Source: Sclerotiophoma versabilis (Eukaryota; Ascomycota; Dothideomycetes; Pleosporales; Didymellaceae). Taken from it: DNA of 64,000 nt. A program made the position numbers and the translations under genes. Below the pieces are notes generated by a model. The model ran no database searches. It was not told where the DNA came from and saw only the letters and a program-made list of their open reading frames with translations. The stretch is taken from positions 1,763,902-1,827,901 of the forward strand of contig JAAROD010000029.1 in NCBI GenBank assembly GCA_012274445.1, given 5' to 3'. Shown here piece after piece: positions 20,798-31,008 of the stretch. How positions within the stretch are numbered: position 1 is the first letter of the stretch; every line of letters begins with the position of its first letter.

Positions 20798-21263
20798 TGT
20801 TACGATCTGTTGCAGCCTAGCCCTACTATACTCACGAGGCAACCAGGGTTGCTCTCTCTAAGCGAGTAAACATAAGAGAGCACAACACTAGTGCTCTCTA
20901 TAATCTCTCCTTAGCATAAGAGCAAGAGAGCAGTACTACTTTCTATACTCCTATAATCTTAAAAGAGTATATAGAGTAACAGAGCATTATATATAGCACC
21001 CCTATACTTATTAAGTATATAGTAAGTAGGAACATAACCCTTATAGTTTATGTTTAACTTAGTTAATTAAGTTTATCTTTAGAATCTTAACCTAACTCTT
21101 AAGCTAGATAGTCTACTCTATACTACTTATTATTACTCTCTATTATTATAGTGTTTTACTACGCAATAACCTAACCTCTTATAGACTCTTCTATACTAGT
21201 GCTTGTTTCTAAGAGCTAATAGAATAGTACTTATAAGCTTTACTTAAAAGTATAACTTTAATA
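20798..21263 (+). repeat. RIP-degraded solo LTR, same family as elements 1 and 2, third U3 type
   Basis: It starts TGTTACGATC and ends ACTTTAATA (ACTTCAACA after RIP). From 21016 (AAGTATATAGTAAGTAGGAAC) it follows the family's R-U5 with C-to-T and G-to-A changes. The U3 is different again: GCTCTC or GAGAGC occurs at least four times, including the perfect inverted pair AGAGAGCAC / GTGCTCTCT around 20876-20900. No gag follows, so this is a solo LTR. The flanking pentamers GCAAC and GTAAA do not match, perhaps through later change. Confidence 0.75.
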
Positions 21264-22588
21264 GTAAATATTCTTTACTAGCCTTTAGCTAGACTATTAT
21301 ATCTAGAGCACTATATAGGCTTTAAAAGGTAAATCTTTAAAAAGTATTATAGTAACTCTTATTAGTATATAAGTATATATTATAAATTAGTAATTATACT
21401 TCTATTATACTTCTAATACTATAGATTTAGAGAGAAGGTATAGATATAGATAGTATAATAAAGTAATAGGTAGAGAAAGGCTAATTATTTAGCGCTAGCT
21501 AAATATAGCTAATTAATATAGAAATAGAGCTAGTAGTCTTAGTAAGTTCTTATAGAGCATTTATAGAGGTAAAAGTAGAGCTAAAGTGCATTTCTAGTAG
21601 GAATGTAAGGAGTTGCGCAGATGTAGGCGTTACCTGCTAATAAGCAGCAGCTACATAGCTAGCACCTATAAGGTTAACATCTATCCCTACGTGCTCTTTA
21701 TCTAAGACAGTCTCTGCACAATAGCATTTAGCTACACCTACTCCCTCGCCCCTAAGACCGAGCGTGTTCCTCTTGAAGGGGCCGACCAGATAATGGTTGA
21801 GATGGGCGTTAGATAGTGTATCTGTTAACCTCTTCAAGCATAGGAGTCTTTAATTGTAGTATTTAGGACGTGTGACCTGCGTCTACTTACCTCACGGCTG
21901 AAGTGACCAACCTATCGTAATCATCGACTTGGGGGATGTGGTAAGAGTCTGCTCCTTGCAAATCGCCTTCGATGGTACATGACACTTCGTCCTTAAACGC
22001 ATGCGAGCTACTGCTTGATGATCGCAGTTTCAAGCTTGTTCCGTCTAGATCTCTGACATTGGTTTGCGTTTAAATTAACGGTTGGGACGAACTGTATATT
22101 GAGTACCAGACTGTCTGAACAATATTATGATGCCACAGATGCATTATGTATTGACTACGTCTTTGTTAATCCGCCTGCAGGTGTATGGTCTGCTGTTCAG
22201 CGTTATGACCACAGCCCCGTCTCTCACATCAACCTCAAAACCTCTTCTCATTGTATTGATGGTGGTATTCCTGTTCTCAGGCTAGCTCTCTGAATAGTCC
22301 AAAGTCTCCAATCTATCTGTCTGATTTCAAGATTTCTGGGGACTTGGAACATATGATTTTGTGCTATTTTTAGGTCTAGAGATGTGCAAACGACTGTCGG
22401 CACCTAACCCATCTGTAGCTTTTGATTTCCATCACACTGTCCGGGGAAAGCAACATTCGCTGCCTAGAATCATTCAAACTGTCACTTCCACACCGTTAAT
22501 AGACGACGCCAATTTCTGCTTTTGTGTTGAGCTTCTATCCCGCCAGACAGACATTTGGAGATCTTGGAGCTAGATATACATCATCGCT
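21264..22588. other. AT-rich relic, then unassigned sequence
   Basis: 21264-21640 is AT-rich, RIP-like and unidentifiable. 21640-22588 has normal composition but no supported gene; frames of 64-70 codons lack features. It includes the 3' flank of the F-box gene. Confidence 0.35.
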
Positions 22589-23881
22589 CTACTCATAGGA
22601 TAGCCACATCTTCATTTCATGAATCGACAGTAAAAGCCCGTGCTCTGTAATTGCCTTGCTCTGCGTATATAACGCATCATGCTCAAGTTGATCCATCACC
22701 TCGTTCTCAGCCATGCTTCGTTGCTGAGTGCCATGTTCCCCCCACCAGTCCCAGAAATACTGATGTGCTTTGTCGTGCTCCTGTCGGAGTACCTCTATTC
22801 GCTTTGTATTTTGGGCGCACAAGTCATCAATGTTGTTTGGCGCAGCCTCGTGGGCACCATGACTAGTTGTAAGCAGATGTGTCGTATATTGCTCAGGCTC
22901 TTCAAACCAAGCACCGCAGTTAGCTACTAAACAGCTAAAAGGTTCATGTCGTCCTTTAAAGTAGTGCTGTTCTATAGCTGCCGCTCGATGCAACTCTGCT
23001 GCTCGACGCTGATCGTTGAACTTTTCCCATAGACTGTTTGCTTTGATGAAGGCGCCTACCCGCCCCCTGTAAGGTTTCTTAGGCGGTACCACAATCGTCC
23101 CAGGAGGGTTTGAATGTTCCAGCTTTGGCGTTATCACTGTGTCTGTGTCTCCTTGACCAGCCGTCAGTCGCCACAGGAACCTCTTTCTTCGGCAATTCGA
23201 AAGGTCATCTCCTGTCTCGGCCGCGTAGAAAAACAAACCGATGCCTTGGGGACACAATTGCGCAACTCTGTGACAGCAATCAGTCATTGGGGGGTTGCCA
23301 TGGGGTCGCCTATCGTCCGTGCTGAGCATGATGCGTTTGACCTTAGGGCAAACGCGCTGTACGATCTGCCAGAAATCGTTTATACCTGCTTTGATACGCT
23401 CATCAAATAGCTCGATCAATTCCTCGTCGGGGGCACCTGTTTCCCACCAATCTTCAGGATACCAGGAATTGAACGCCAATTCAAACTCAAGATTAAGCTG
23501 CTCAATACTAGCCAAGAAACAGGCGTCGTGAGCTAATTCGCTGGGTGAGCTGCAATGTCGGAACAGGTCTGTATGCAGGCGGTACCATGTCCTCTGGTCT
23601 GCGAAGAATAGCTTCTTCGACTCTGTACGAAGATCGCGCGATGTGTGCATGAGCTGGAAAAGGGTTGGCGCATCGCACAGTTGAATGATTCGTAGCTGCA
23701 GCTCCACTGGCAACTTAGGATAGTTACTAAAATAGTCTCCTGAGGTCGTGAAGTGTAGCGGACTGATGTGTTGATGAAAATATCTGAAGAACTGCCCTCC
23801 AGAAGTGACAGGAATGGTGAAATCGAGCGGCTCTGTCCAGTATCCCTTGTCGATTACGTGCCAGGTCATGGTAGTGGACAT
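22589..23881 (-). CDS. F-box-like protein with a C2H2-type finger
   Basis: 430 aa from the first in-frame ATG at 23881 (MSTTMTWH). The frame is open further upstream to 24100 but without an ATG. Residues about 48-90 (YPKLPVELQLRIIQLCD, TLFQLMHTSRDLRTESKKLFF) look like an F-box of the fungal 'LPxELQLxI' type, which would bind Skp1 in an SCF ubiquitin ligase. Near 315-341 a single finger C-x4-C-x12-H-x5-H (C317, C322, H335, H341) is visible. The C-terminus is a His/Trp-rich helical stretch (HQYFWDWWGEHG). No transmembrane segment is seen. Many fungal genomes carry expanded families of such proteins with unknown substrates. No disruption is seen. Confidence 0.72.
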   Translation of the reverse strand: MSTTMTWHVIDKGYWTEPLDFTIPVTSGGQFFRYFHQHISPLHFTTSGDYFSNYPKLPVELQLRIIQLCDAPTLFQLMHTSRDLRTESKKLFFADQRTWYRLHTDLFRHCSSPSELAHDACFLASIEQLNLEFELAFNSWYPEDWWETGAPDEELIELFDERIKAGINDFWQIVQRVCPKVKRIMLSTDDRRPHGNPPMTDCCHRVAQLCPQGIGLFFYAAETGDDLSNCRRKRFLWRLTAGQGDTDTVITPKLEHSNPPGTIVVPPKKPYRGRVGAFIKANSLWEKFNDQRRAAELHRAAAIEQHYFKGRHEPFSCLVANCGAWFEEPEQYTTHLLTTSHGAHEAAPNNIDDLCAQNTKRIEVLRQEHDKAHQYFWDWWGEHGTQQRSMAENEVMDQLEHDALYTQSKAITEHGLLLSIHEMKMWLSYE

Positions 23882-24253
23882 TTTCACCGACACGACTCGG
23901 GCGTCGTGGTCAATGAAGTTGTAGACACGCTGGAATATCTTATGTAGGCCAGACAACGAGGCGCAGGCAGCAGGAACGGCCCGACAATGCCTAGGTGATC
24001 TACAAACAAGAAACCACGCCACCACTAGCGCGGTCGGGCTCAAAAGATTCGCGTGGGGCACTGCCACAGTTAGATTTTCTATAATTAAACAACCTCTCAA
24101 TACCCGGACTCGCCTGCAGTCAATTGAACACCGACCGATGTGAGCACAGTTGACTCCACGACAAAAGCTAATCCTGCCAATACCTTACTGACTGATGTAT
24201 CATTGCCAATTCTCACCCGAGACCCGTTAGTAGACGCCTGCACTAAACCCATA
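23882..24253. other. Spacer between two minus-strand genes
   Basis: It holds the 5' region of the F-box gene and the 3' flank of the secreted deaminase-like gene. I see no separate gene. Confidence 0.4.
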
Positions 24254-25420
24254 CTACGCCTCGGCCACTTTCGTCTTCTCCAGGGTCGATCTACAAGACG
24301 GGTCGATGTTAGGCCTTGCGCCGCAAGCCGCTATCTTGTTGTCTTTTGGCATGCCTGTGAGCTTGCCCCAAGTCGCCATCTTGGAGCCCGCCGGAAATTT
24401 CGTGTTGCCGTCCTGACCACCGCTCTCAATCGCATGTAGCATTGCCATCTCCTCTGCATGATAAAGGGTACTAGTGGTAGAAGTGCGACGACCTATCTCC
24501 TTCCACAGTTCCGGCGCCTTGGTTGGACCAAATTCTTTCACCTTATCCACACCTACCCCATGCGGAACAGTTCCGAGGAAGACTCCCTGCCCGGGGACGA
24601 ACAGGGCGGCGACAATGAAGAGATCGCCTGTTTGCTTGCCTTTGACATCGTTGTAGGCGTCTTTGGCGATGTTTAAGAGGGTTGTGGAAGACATTGTGCT
24701 GCTCAAATCGAATTTATAGCCGCGATACGTGTCCGCACCCCAAGCGCCTCCAGCAGTCATCGCTTTATCGTCACAATCGCTTCCATAATCCGAAGACTTC
24801 TTGCCTTCACTGCTGGCTCTGCGGATTAGCTTAGAGATGAGATCACGGACAACTCTTGTTGGCGCCTTCTTGCCCTTGTCGATCTGGCCCTTGCCGGCCC
24901 CCTTTCCTTTACCCGGCTTCAAGCTGCATGTCTTTCCGGCAGGCGGCTTTTCTGGCGTTTTACCTCTCGGCTTGGTGGGGATTTTTTTGGTACCAGGCTT
25001 TGGCATCGTGGTTCTGGTATCCTTCGCCTTCTTATGCGCAATCCTGAGGTTTCTTGACTCGTTTTCTGGAGTGTCCAGATAAATCTCGACTGTCAGGCCA
25101 TTAGTGACAAGGCGGCCTCCACCGGTATTTTCGCCAGCAACACATGCTTTAACGATTGACTGAAAATTTGTTTTGCATTCATTTTCAATGAATGTATCCT
25201 TAGTGGTAATGCGGCTGAAAACGGTTGAATCAAACGGCTCCTGAACCGACTTATCAATAGTATTCCCGCAATTCTTGTTGATAGTGTCAACAAGTTCATC
25301 TCTTTCAGTTGCAGATAACATGCGAGGTCTGTAATGCAGAGTCTCAGAGTTGCAAATAACATCTGCTACAGCTACGTTGAAGGCCACCGCCAGAGCGGCC
25401 ACGATCGCAGCACTTCTCAT
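24254..25420 (-). CDS. Secreted protein with a deaminase-like C-terminal domain
   Basis: 388 aa from the ATG at 25420. A signal peptide (MRSAAIVAALAVAFNVAVA) is followed by a Cys-containing N-terminal domain. A long basic Lys/Gly/Pro linker follows (about 135-190, e.g. KPGKGKGAGKGQIDKGKK), then a C-terminal domain. The latter ends in YHAEEMAMLHAIESG and IAACGARPNIDPSCRSTL. The HAE (H321, E323) with downstream Cys366 and Cys376 resembles the zinc site of the cytidine-deaminase superfamily, which includes secreted polymorphic-toxin deaminases shared by bacteria and fungi. The C-x9-C spacing is longer than the usual C-x2-C, so the assignment is tentative. Secretion and the basic linker would suit a protein acting on nucleic acid or nucleotides outside the producing cell; that is inference. 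There is no intron and no disruption. Confidence 0.6.
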   Translation of the reverse strand: MRSAAIVAALAVAFNVAVADVICNSETLHYRPRMLSATERDELVDTINKNCGNTIDKSVQEPFDSTVFSRITTKDTFIENECKTNFQSIVKACVAGENTGGGRLVTNGLTVEIYLDTPENESRNLRIAHKKAKDTRTTMPKPGTKKIPTKPRGKTPEKPPAGKTCSLKPGKGKGAGKGQIDKGKKAPTRVVRDLISKLIRRASSEGKKSSDYGSDCDDKAMTAGGAWGADTYRGYKFDLSSTMSSTTLLNIAKDAYNDVKGKQTGDLFIVAALFVPGQGVFLGTVPHGVGVDKVKEFGPTKAPELWKEIGRRTSTTSTLYHAEEMAMLHAIESGGQDGNTKFPAGSKMATWGKLTGMPKDNKIAACGARPNIDPSCRSTLEKTKVAEA

Positions 25421-25755
25421 GTTGAACAAGGAGGACGGTTGTTGGGGAAAATGAAGGATGACGACTACCAGAGTCGTGCGAATAGCGGAGGGACAAGTAG
25501 GCTGTTGTGACTGTAATGAATTTATTGGATATTGCTGTGGTTCAACGACCTTATGTACCCGTCACGGCCAATGGACAACTGAGCTCTTGCGCTTTCAAGT
25601 CCGTCAAGATTAACACCATCATCTCGACAGACATCGCACAGTGGAGACAAGATCTGCGCTCGACCCTCAAAGAGGCCTACCGTGATTTACCCACGGAGTT
25701 CGGAGTCTTGCACCCGTCTATGTGCGACATGGTTTTAAGGAACGATATGGTACTA
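25421..25755. other. Spacer with one unassigned short ORF
   Basis: A plus-strand frame of 93 codons (25507-25788) overlaps the end of the helicase pseudogene and has no recognisable domain; I do not call it a gene. The first 100 bases form the promoter side of the secreted deaminase-like gene. Confidence 0.35.
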
Positions 25756-26566
25756 CTAGCTGTAATTGGATGTTCGACAAGCGAATGAGAATTGGTTTTT
25801 ACAGAATCGAACGAGAACTACTGGTACGAAACGCTTGTCGACCCCTTCCCCCGTCATGCAGTACTTCTGACTCACCCAGCACCGTCGGCAGTTGTTCTTC
25901 ACCGTCCGATCCCGCATCTTCACACGGAACTCATCTGCCTGCCTGCCTGTTCCCCTTGCCCACGCTTTGCACTGCATCACCTTGAGCTCTTTCCACTGCG
26001 CCTAATTCGCCGTCTTGAACTCCTGCCCAACAACCCAGCAGATTGCGCATCCCTCTCTCAGCTCCGTGAACGCCTCTTCCACCACTGCCCATTCCTGCGT
26101 CCACTTCTCCTGCTCCTCAACCCACACCTCATCTCCTTCACCGCAACGATCACATCCTGCTGCCCCAATCTCCCCACAGCTCTGCCCCCGCTTATCCAGA
26201 TATGAGCTCATCAGCTTTCGTCAACATCCGCTGCCGATCAGAAACTGCCCCATCGCCACCACGTCTATATCCTCCTTCTCCCTGCTCTACCAGCACTACC
26301 ACCTCAAACGGCTCTCCTCTTCTCCCTCCGCGGCCGCTTGCCTGCGCAAAGTTGCTTATGCTCCACAGCGTGCCTACGTGCAAGATGTACACAATCCTCT
26401 TAAAGTCCACTCCTGTTCCCAGCGCTGAGGTCGTTACAATCATACTACTATTCTTTACCCACTCCCGTAGCCGTTCTGCATAATTTACTACCCCTGCGTG
26501 ATAGTAACCGCAGCCGAGCTCTGTTGCGAGCACCTCGCACTGCACCTTGCTCTTGCAGTACACTAC
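25756..26566 (-). pseudogene. RecQ-type helicase fragment (subtelomeric TLH-like), truncated and frameshifted
   Basis: The minus strand reads the C-terminal helicase lobe: TDTVVYCKSKVQCEVLATEL (motif IV), LGCGYYHAG, IVTTSALGTGVDF (motif V) and QASGRGGRRGE (motif VI). A single-base frame change near 26200 leads into CGEIGAAGCDRCGEGDE. An in-frame TAG at about 26002 follows, then a Cys-rich end with CRRCWVSQKYC. The N-terminal ATPase lobe is missing: the gene stops at the left end of the pogo element that begins near 26567. RecQ-like helicases are the classic gene of fungal subtelomeres (telomere-linked helicases), matching its place here. Confidence 0.8.
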
Positions 26567-28581
26567 CGTGTCCGTGCGCGTGATGCACGGATTCGCGTGA
26601 TGCACGCGATCGTAAAAACGCGTCAATCTTCTTAACACTATAACTCAACGCCATAATGTCGCTAGAGGCTGCCCTTAAAGAGCTAGTTGCTCTAAAGCCT
26701 GGCGAAGAATTCTGCTATGCCAAAATAGCCAGAAAGTATGGTGTTGAGCGGTCAACGTTGTCGCAACAGCACCGAGCAATTACAGCGTTAATTACTACAA
26801 AGAACATCAACCAACAGAAGCTCACCCCACAACAAGAGGAGGAGCTCGTACAGTATATAGAGCAGCTTACTGCTCGTTATCTTCCTCCTACAAGAGCTAT
26901 GATAGCTAATTTTGCATCATCAATAGCTAAGGAGCCATTTAGCGATAGCTGGGTTACTCGGTTTATCAACAACTATTCTATCCATCTCATCCCTCGATAC
27001 ACAACGGGAATGAATACTAAACGCCACAACGCCGATTCCTATACTAAATACCAGTTATACTTCAACCTTCTGCAGCACAAGATTGCTAAGTATAACATTG
27101 AAGCTTGCCACACATACAATATGGATGAGAAGGGCTTTATAATTGGAGTTACTGCTAGAGCTAAGCATATCTTTAGTAGACGTATGTGGGAGAAGAAGGA
27201 AGTCAGAGCATCACTCTAGGATGGCAATCGTGCCTGGATAATACTTATAGCTTGTATATGTAGTAATAGATCAGCGCTGCCACTAGGTCTCCTATACAAG
27301 TCCGCCGACAACACCATACAATCGAGCTGGGTGGAGGAAATTAAGCCAGAAGTACACTTAGTACTTGTTTCTCTATCGCCTACAGGGTGGACCAACAACG
27401 ATACAGGCCTAGCATGGCTTGAACAGGTGTTTGATCGCTTCACCAAGCAGAAAACTCGAAGAAAGTACCGCCTATTAATACTGGATGGTCACGGATCTCA
27501 CGTAACGATGGATTTCATCAACTACTGTAATCAAAACAAGATACTCCTGGCTGTACTTCCTCCCTACTCAACCTAGACAGTGCAGCCACTTGATGTGGTG
27601 ATGTTTAAGCCTCTTGCAACAGCATACTTAACAGAGCTTGCAACACACCTTTATAAGGGCTAAGGACTAGCAGTTATTAAGAAGGGTGACTTTTTCTACC
27701 TATTCTGGAAGGCCTGGGAGAGCACGTTTACTCAGGAGTTAATACTTAGATCCTTTGAGGCAACGGGTATAGCACCCCTCTAACCTAACGCTATCCTTTA
27801 ACGGTTTAAGGAGGAAACCCCTAAGAGCTCTGATACAGATAAAAGCTCTACTTTGGTCTATAGCGGCGAAGATTGGCCTAAAATAGACACCCTATTGCAT
27901 AGGAGTACCAAGGATGAAGGCAGTAAAGACCTAAAAACAATCTAGCGCTCACTTCACCACATCTCAATACAAAACTCAGTCCTCTACCATGAGGTTGCAG
28001 GCCTAAAACAGGTTTTTAAGAAACAGAAGAAGCACAAGAAGAAGAGTAAGCCTCTTAACCTCCAGCAACTAAAGGAGTACCATAGTGGAGCTATATTTTA
28101 GTCCCCTGGGAAGGTTGAGGAAGCCCGCCAGCGTGAGCAGGTAAAACAACAAGAAATAAGAGAAGAGAAGCTTAAAAAAGAGAGAGAAAGCAGAGAAAGC
28201 AGCAGCTAAGGCCGAACAGGCAGCCGAAAAAGAACGCCAGAAGGAAGCTCGCAACGCTACAAAAGCTATACAATTATCCTAAAATGGCAAGAGAAAGGCT
28301 TCAAAGCCACCCGCCCAGCAGAAGAAGCGTCAGAAACGTGTGATTGATGCTGTAGATAATGAGGAGTTCTCAGGGGCTGTATCGGCTGCCTTACAGGTCA
28401 CCACCTGCTATGGCCGCAACGTTAACCTTCCAAGTAAATATACATAAGCTCAATTGATTCCAAGCACTACTATACTATTCTACTATAAGCTTTAATAATA
28501 ACAGCTGTTGTGGGTGGCTCTATACTCTGATTTCTAAGTAAGCTGTTAGGTGATTTTCGTGCATCACGCGAATCTGTGCAC
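26567..28581 (+). mobile_element. Pogo-type DNA transposon, moderately RIP-mutated
   Basis: The arms TGCACGGATTCGCGTGATGC... (26584-26606) and its complement at 28558-28580 form inverted repeats with one mismatch over 23 bases. The left arm also contains the direct repeat GCGTGATGCACG twice. The outer borders are approximate: a TA precedes CCGTGTCCGTGC at 26567, the same start as the relic at 5079. The element interrupts the helicase gene. It encodes one transposase. Confidence 0.65.
26656..28437 (+). pseudogene. Pogo-family transposase with premature stops
   Basis: From ATG 26656 the first 187 codons are open: an N-terminal helix-turn-helix (YAKIARKYGVERSTLSQQHR), a CENP-B-type DNA-binding domain, and the start of the DDE core. 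Unlike the element at 16302, its catalytic residues are intact: NMDEKGF, LLILDGHGSH and QPLDVVMF. In-frame stops occur at 27217-27219 and 27574-27576, again in the 27.66-27.8 kb part, and later, all TAA/TAG. The C-terminal region is Lys/Glu-rich (VEEARQREQVKQQEIREEK). Near 28180 the coiled-coil part changes frame. It is not functional as it stands. Confidence 0.85.
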
Positions 28582-31008
28582 CCAACGATCGGATTCAGCC
28601 AACGATCGTTCCGACCCCATTATAGGCATCACAAAATAAGGCTGTAGAGCCACATACAATAGTTGTTATTACAAGATTCTTTAGTAGAGTACTCTATAGA
28701 CCTATGTAACAAATTGTCTCACCTAAATCTACTTAGTAAAGTAATCTTGTAGCTACAGCTGTTGTATGTAGGTAGAGGAGCTAGAGAACGCTAGTTAGCA
28801 ACAGGACGACTACGCGCAGTACTACTACTACATTTCTTAGCTAAATTTAACTACAGCTGCTATAAGGCCTTATGTTTACCTGTTTAGGGTAATTATATAG
28901 CTTTCTAAGCGTTACAGGCTTACTTCTAACACTCTCTTTTAGCTTTACGTTTAGCTACTTCTTCTGCCTTCTTAGCCTTAACCTAGTCTTACTCTTTCTT
29001 CTCCCTTACCTATACTACATGCTTCTCTTCTGTAATCTTCTGTTTATATACCTTATTTACAGCTACTAACTTCTTTATCTCTGCCTTTTTTTTTTAGCTC
29101 TTCTACTTTCTTCTTTTATTCTATAATAGCTATATAAGCACGCGCTTTATAAAAGGCTCTAGAAGACTATAATATTATGCTACTATAATACTCCTAGTCT
29201 TGTTATAAGTCTAACTACTTTATAGGTTAGTTCTAACACTTCTTCTTTTAGTATAGCTTCTAGTATAAGCCTATAAGTTTACTGTAAAGAAGCTCTACTT
29301 AGCTTAAAAAGTAGTAGATAGTTTACTCTAGCTGCTACGCACCTATACTGCACAGATTCTTTACTTCTATATATAGAGTACTATAAGCTTAAAGCTAGTC
29401 CTCTATACTATAAGCTAAAGAACTAAAGAAAACTAAGTCTAAGTCTCTTAGAGTTATAAAGCAGAATCTATTAAGAATAATATTAGTATTTACTAGATAT
29501 ATGCTAGTTGCTATAAAAGCCTGTTTAACTAATATTTTAGTAAATATATATACCTAGGCAGGCTAGAATAGGCTAAAGAAGTTAGCTATTAAAGTTATAC
29601 TTTTAAGTAAAGCTTATAAGCACTATTTATATTAGTTCTTAGAAATAAGTACTAGTATAGAATAGTCTATAAGAGTTAAGGTTATTACCTAGTAAAAAAC
29701 TATAATAATAGAGAGTAATAATAAGTAGTATAGAGTAGACTATCTAGCTTAAGAGTTAGAGTTAAGATTCTAGAGATAAACTTAATTAACTAAGTTAAAT
29801 ATAAACTAATAAGTTATATTTCTATATACTATATACTTACTAAAAGATAATACTTATTAATAAGTAACTAGAGTTAGTCTAATAAAATATATAGTATTAC
29901 TTATTAATAAGTAATAATATATAATACTTATTAATAAGTAAGTTATATATATTATACTTATTAATAAGTATATTATATAACTATATAAAGTAAGATTCTT
30001 CCTAACTCTACTCCTAACTCTAGAGTAAGAGCTCTAGTTAGCTACTTAATTACTATACTACGTTATCTGCACAGGATTATAATATTAGCTTTTAATAATA
30101 GAAATAGGTCTTAGAATTACTAGAGGTAGTTATTAAGTTTATTACTATAGTAAGAGAAGAAAAGCTTAAGGTAGACTATATCTAATAGCTATAACGTCTA
30201 GGTACTATAGAAAGGTAAAATATTAATAATAATCTAATTTAAATAATAGTATTTAAGTAATTTTATAGTTAGGTAACTTCTATAGCTATCTTTAATTAAT
30301 AAATAGTACTTTCTCTATACTTTCTTCTTTATATAATAGTAAAATACCTTTATACTAAGCTAGTTTAATTATATTATTTATTTAGCCTATAGAGAAAGAG
30401 ATAATATAAATTTAGAACTTTTCTAGATTAGTATTAGCTACTTAGAGGCTTTAAATAGTAGAGTTTTATAATATAAAGATAATACCTAGAAGAAGAGCTA
30501 TACTATTAGTATAAATTAAAGCTAATAGGCTTATCTACTTATAATTACTATCTAAATAAGTATATCTAACCTTCTTCTTCTTCTATTAATACCTGCTAAA
30601 GATATACTTTATCCTACCTAGTACTCTAATAGTAAAGCCTTTTTTATTTATATTATATATATACTCTAGCTTAATATTATATTAAGTAATATTCTACTAT
30701 AATAGGTTAAAGTATAGCTAGTACTTATACCTAGACTTAGTATTATAGTAGTTAGAGTCTATACCTATTACCTATTAAGATGTAAGCTAGTCTTAGTAAT
30801 AGTTAAGAAAGTATATAACCTAGGTATTAGAATAGAGATTTTAAGTAACTATAAAGGTAAAATTTTTTATTATAAACCTTATAGGTAGTAAGTAATATAC
30901 TATAAGCTCTTCTATATACTATATAAGGTAATCTTTTTATTATAGAGTAAGCTTTTATTAGTATAGGTTAGTAATATATTAAGAAACCTATATACCTTAA
31001 TAAGTATA
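28582..31008 (-). mobile_element. RIP-degraded pogo-type relic, second copy of the 5079-13782 family
   Basis: It begins with a terminal sequence CCAACGATCGGATTCAGCC and follows the 5079-5310 plus 12302-13782 relic closely, without the element 1 insertion; the site near 28800 is the empty target. A reverse-oriented LTR (29587-30084) is inserted within it. From about 30780 the two copies diverge. Minus-strand translation shows the Lys/Glu-rich transposase C-terminus with many stops. Confidence 0.6.
29587..30084 (-). repeat. RIP-degraded solo LTR, element 2 type, reverse orientation
   Basis: 498 bp with TSD TTAGC on both sides (29582-29586, 30085-30089); the undisturbed target is visible at 13091-13100. 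Read on the minus strand it starts as TGTTACGATCCTGTGC does after RIP, and it ends in the family R-U5. Four copies of TACTTATTAATAAGTA (29851-29866, 29898-29913, 29935-29950, 29965-29980) are what the element 2 palindrome TGCTCGTTGACGAGCA becomes when its CpA/TpG and CpG sites mutate. Confidence 0.85.

Noticed and set aside
24140..24439. 99-codon plus-strand ORF
   Set aside because: It overlaps the end of the deaminase-like gene in antisense and has no recognisable feature.
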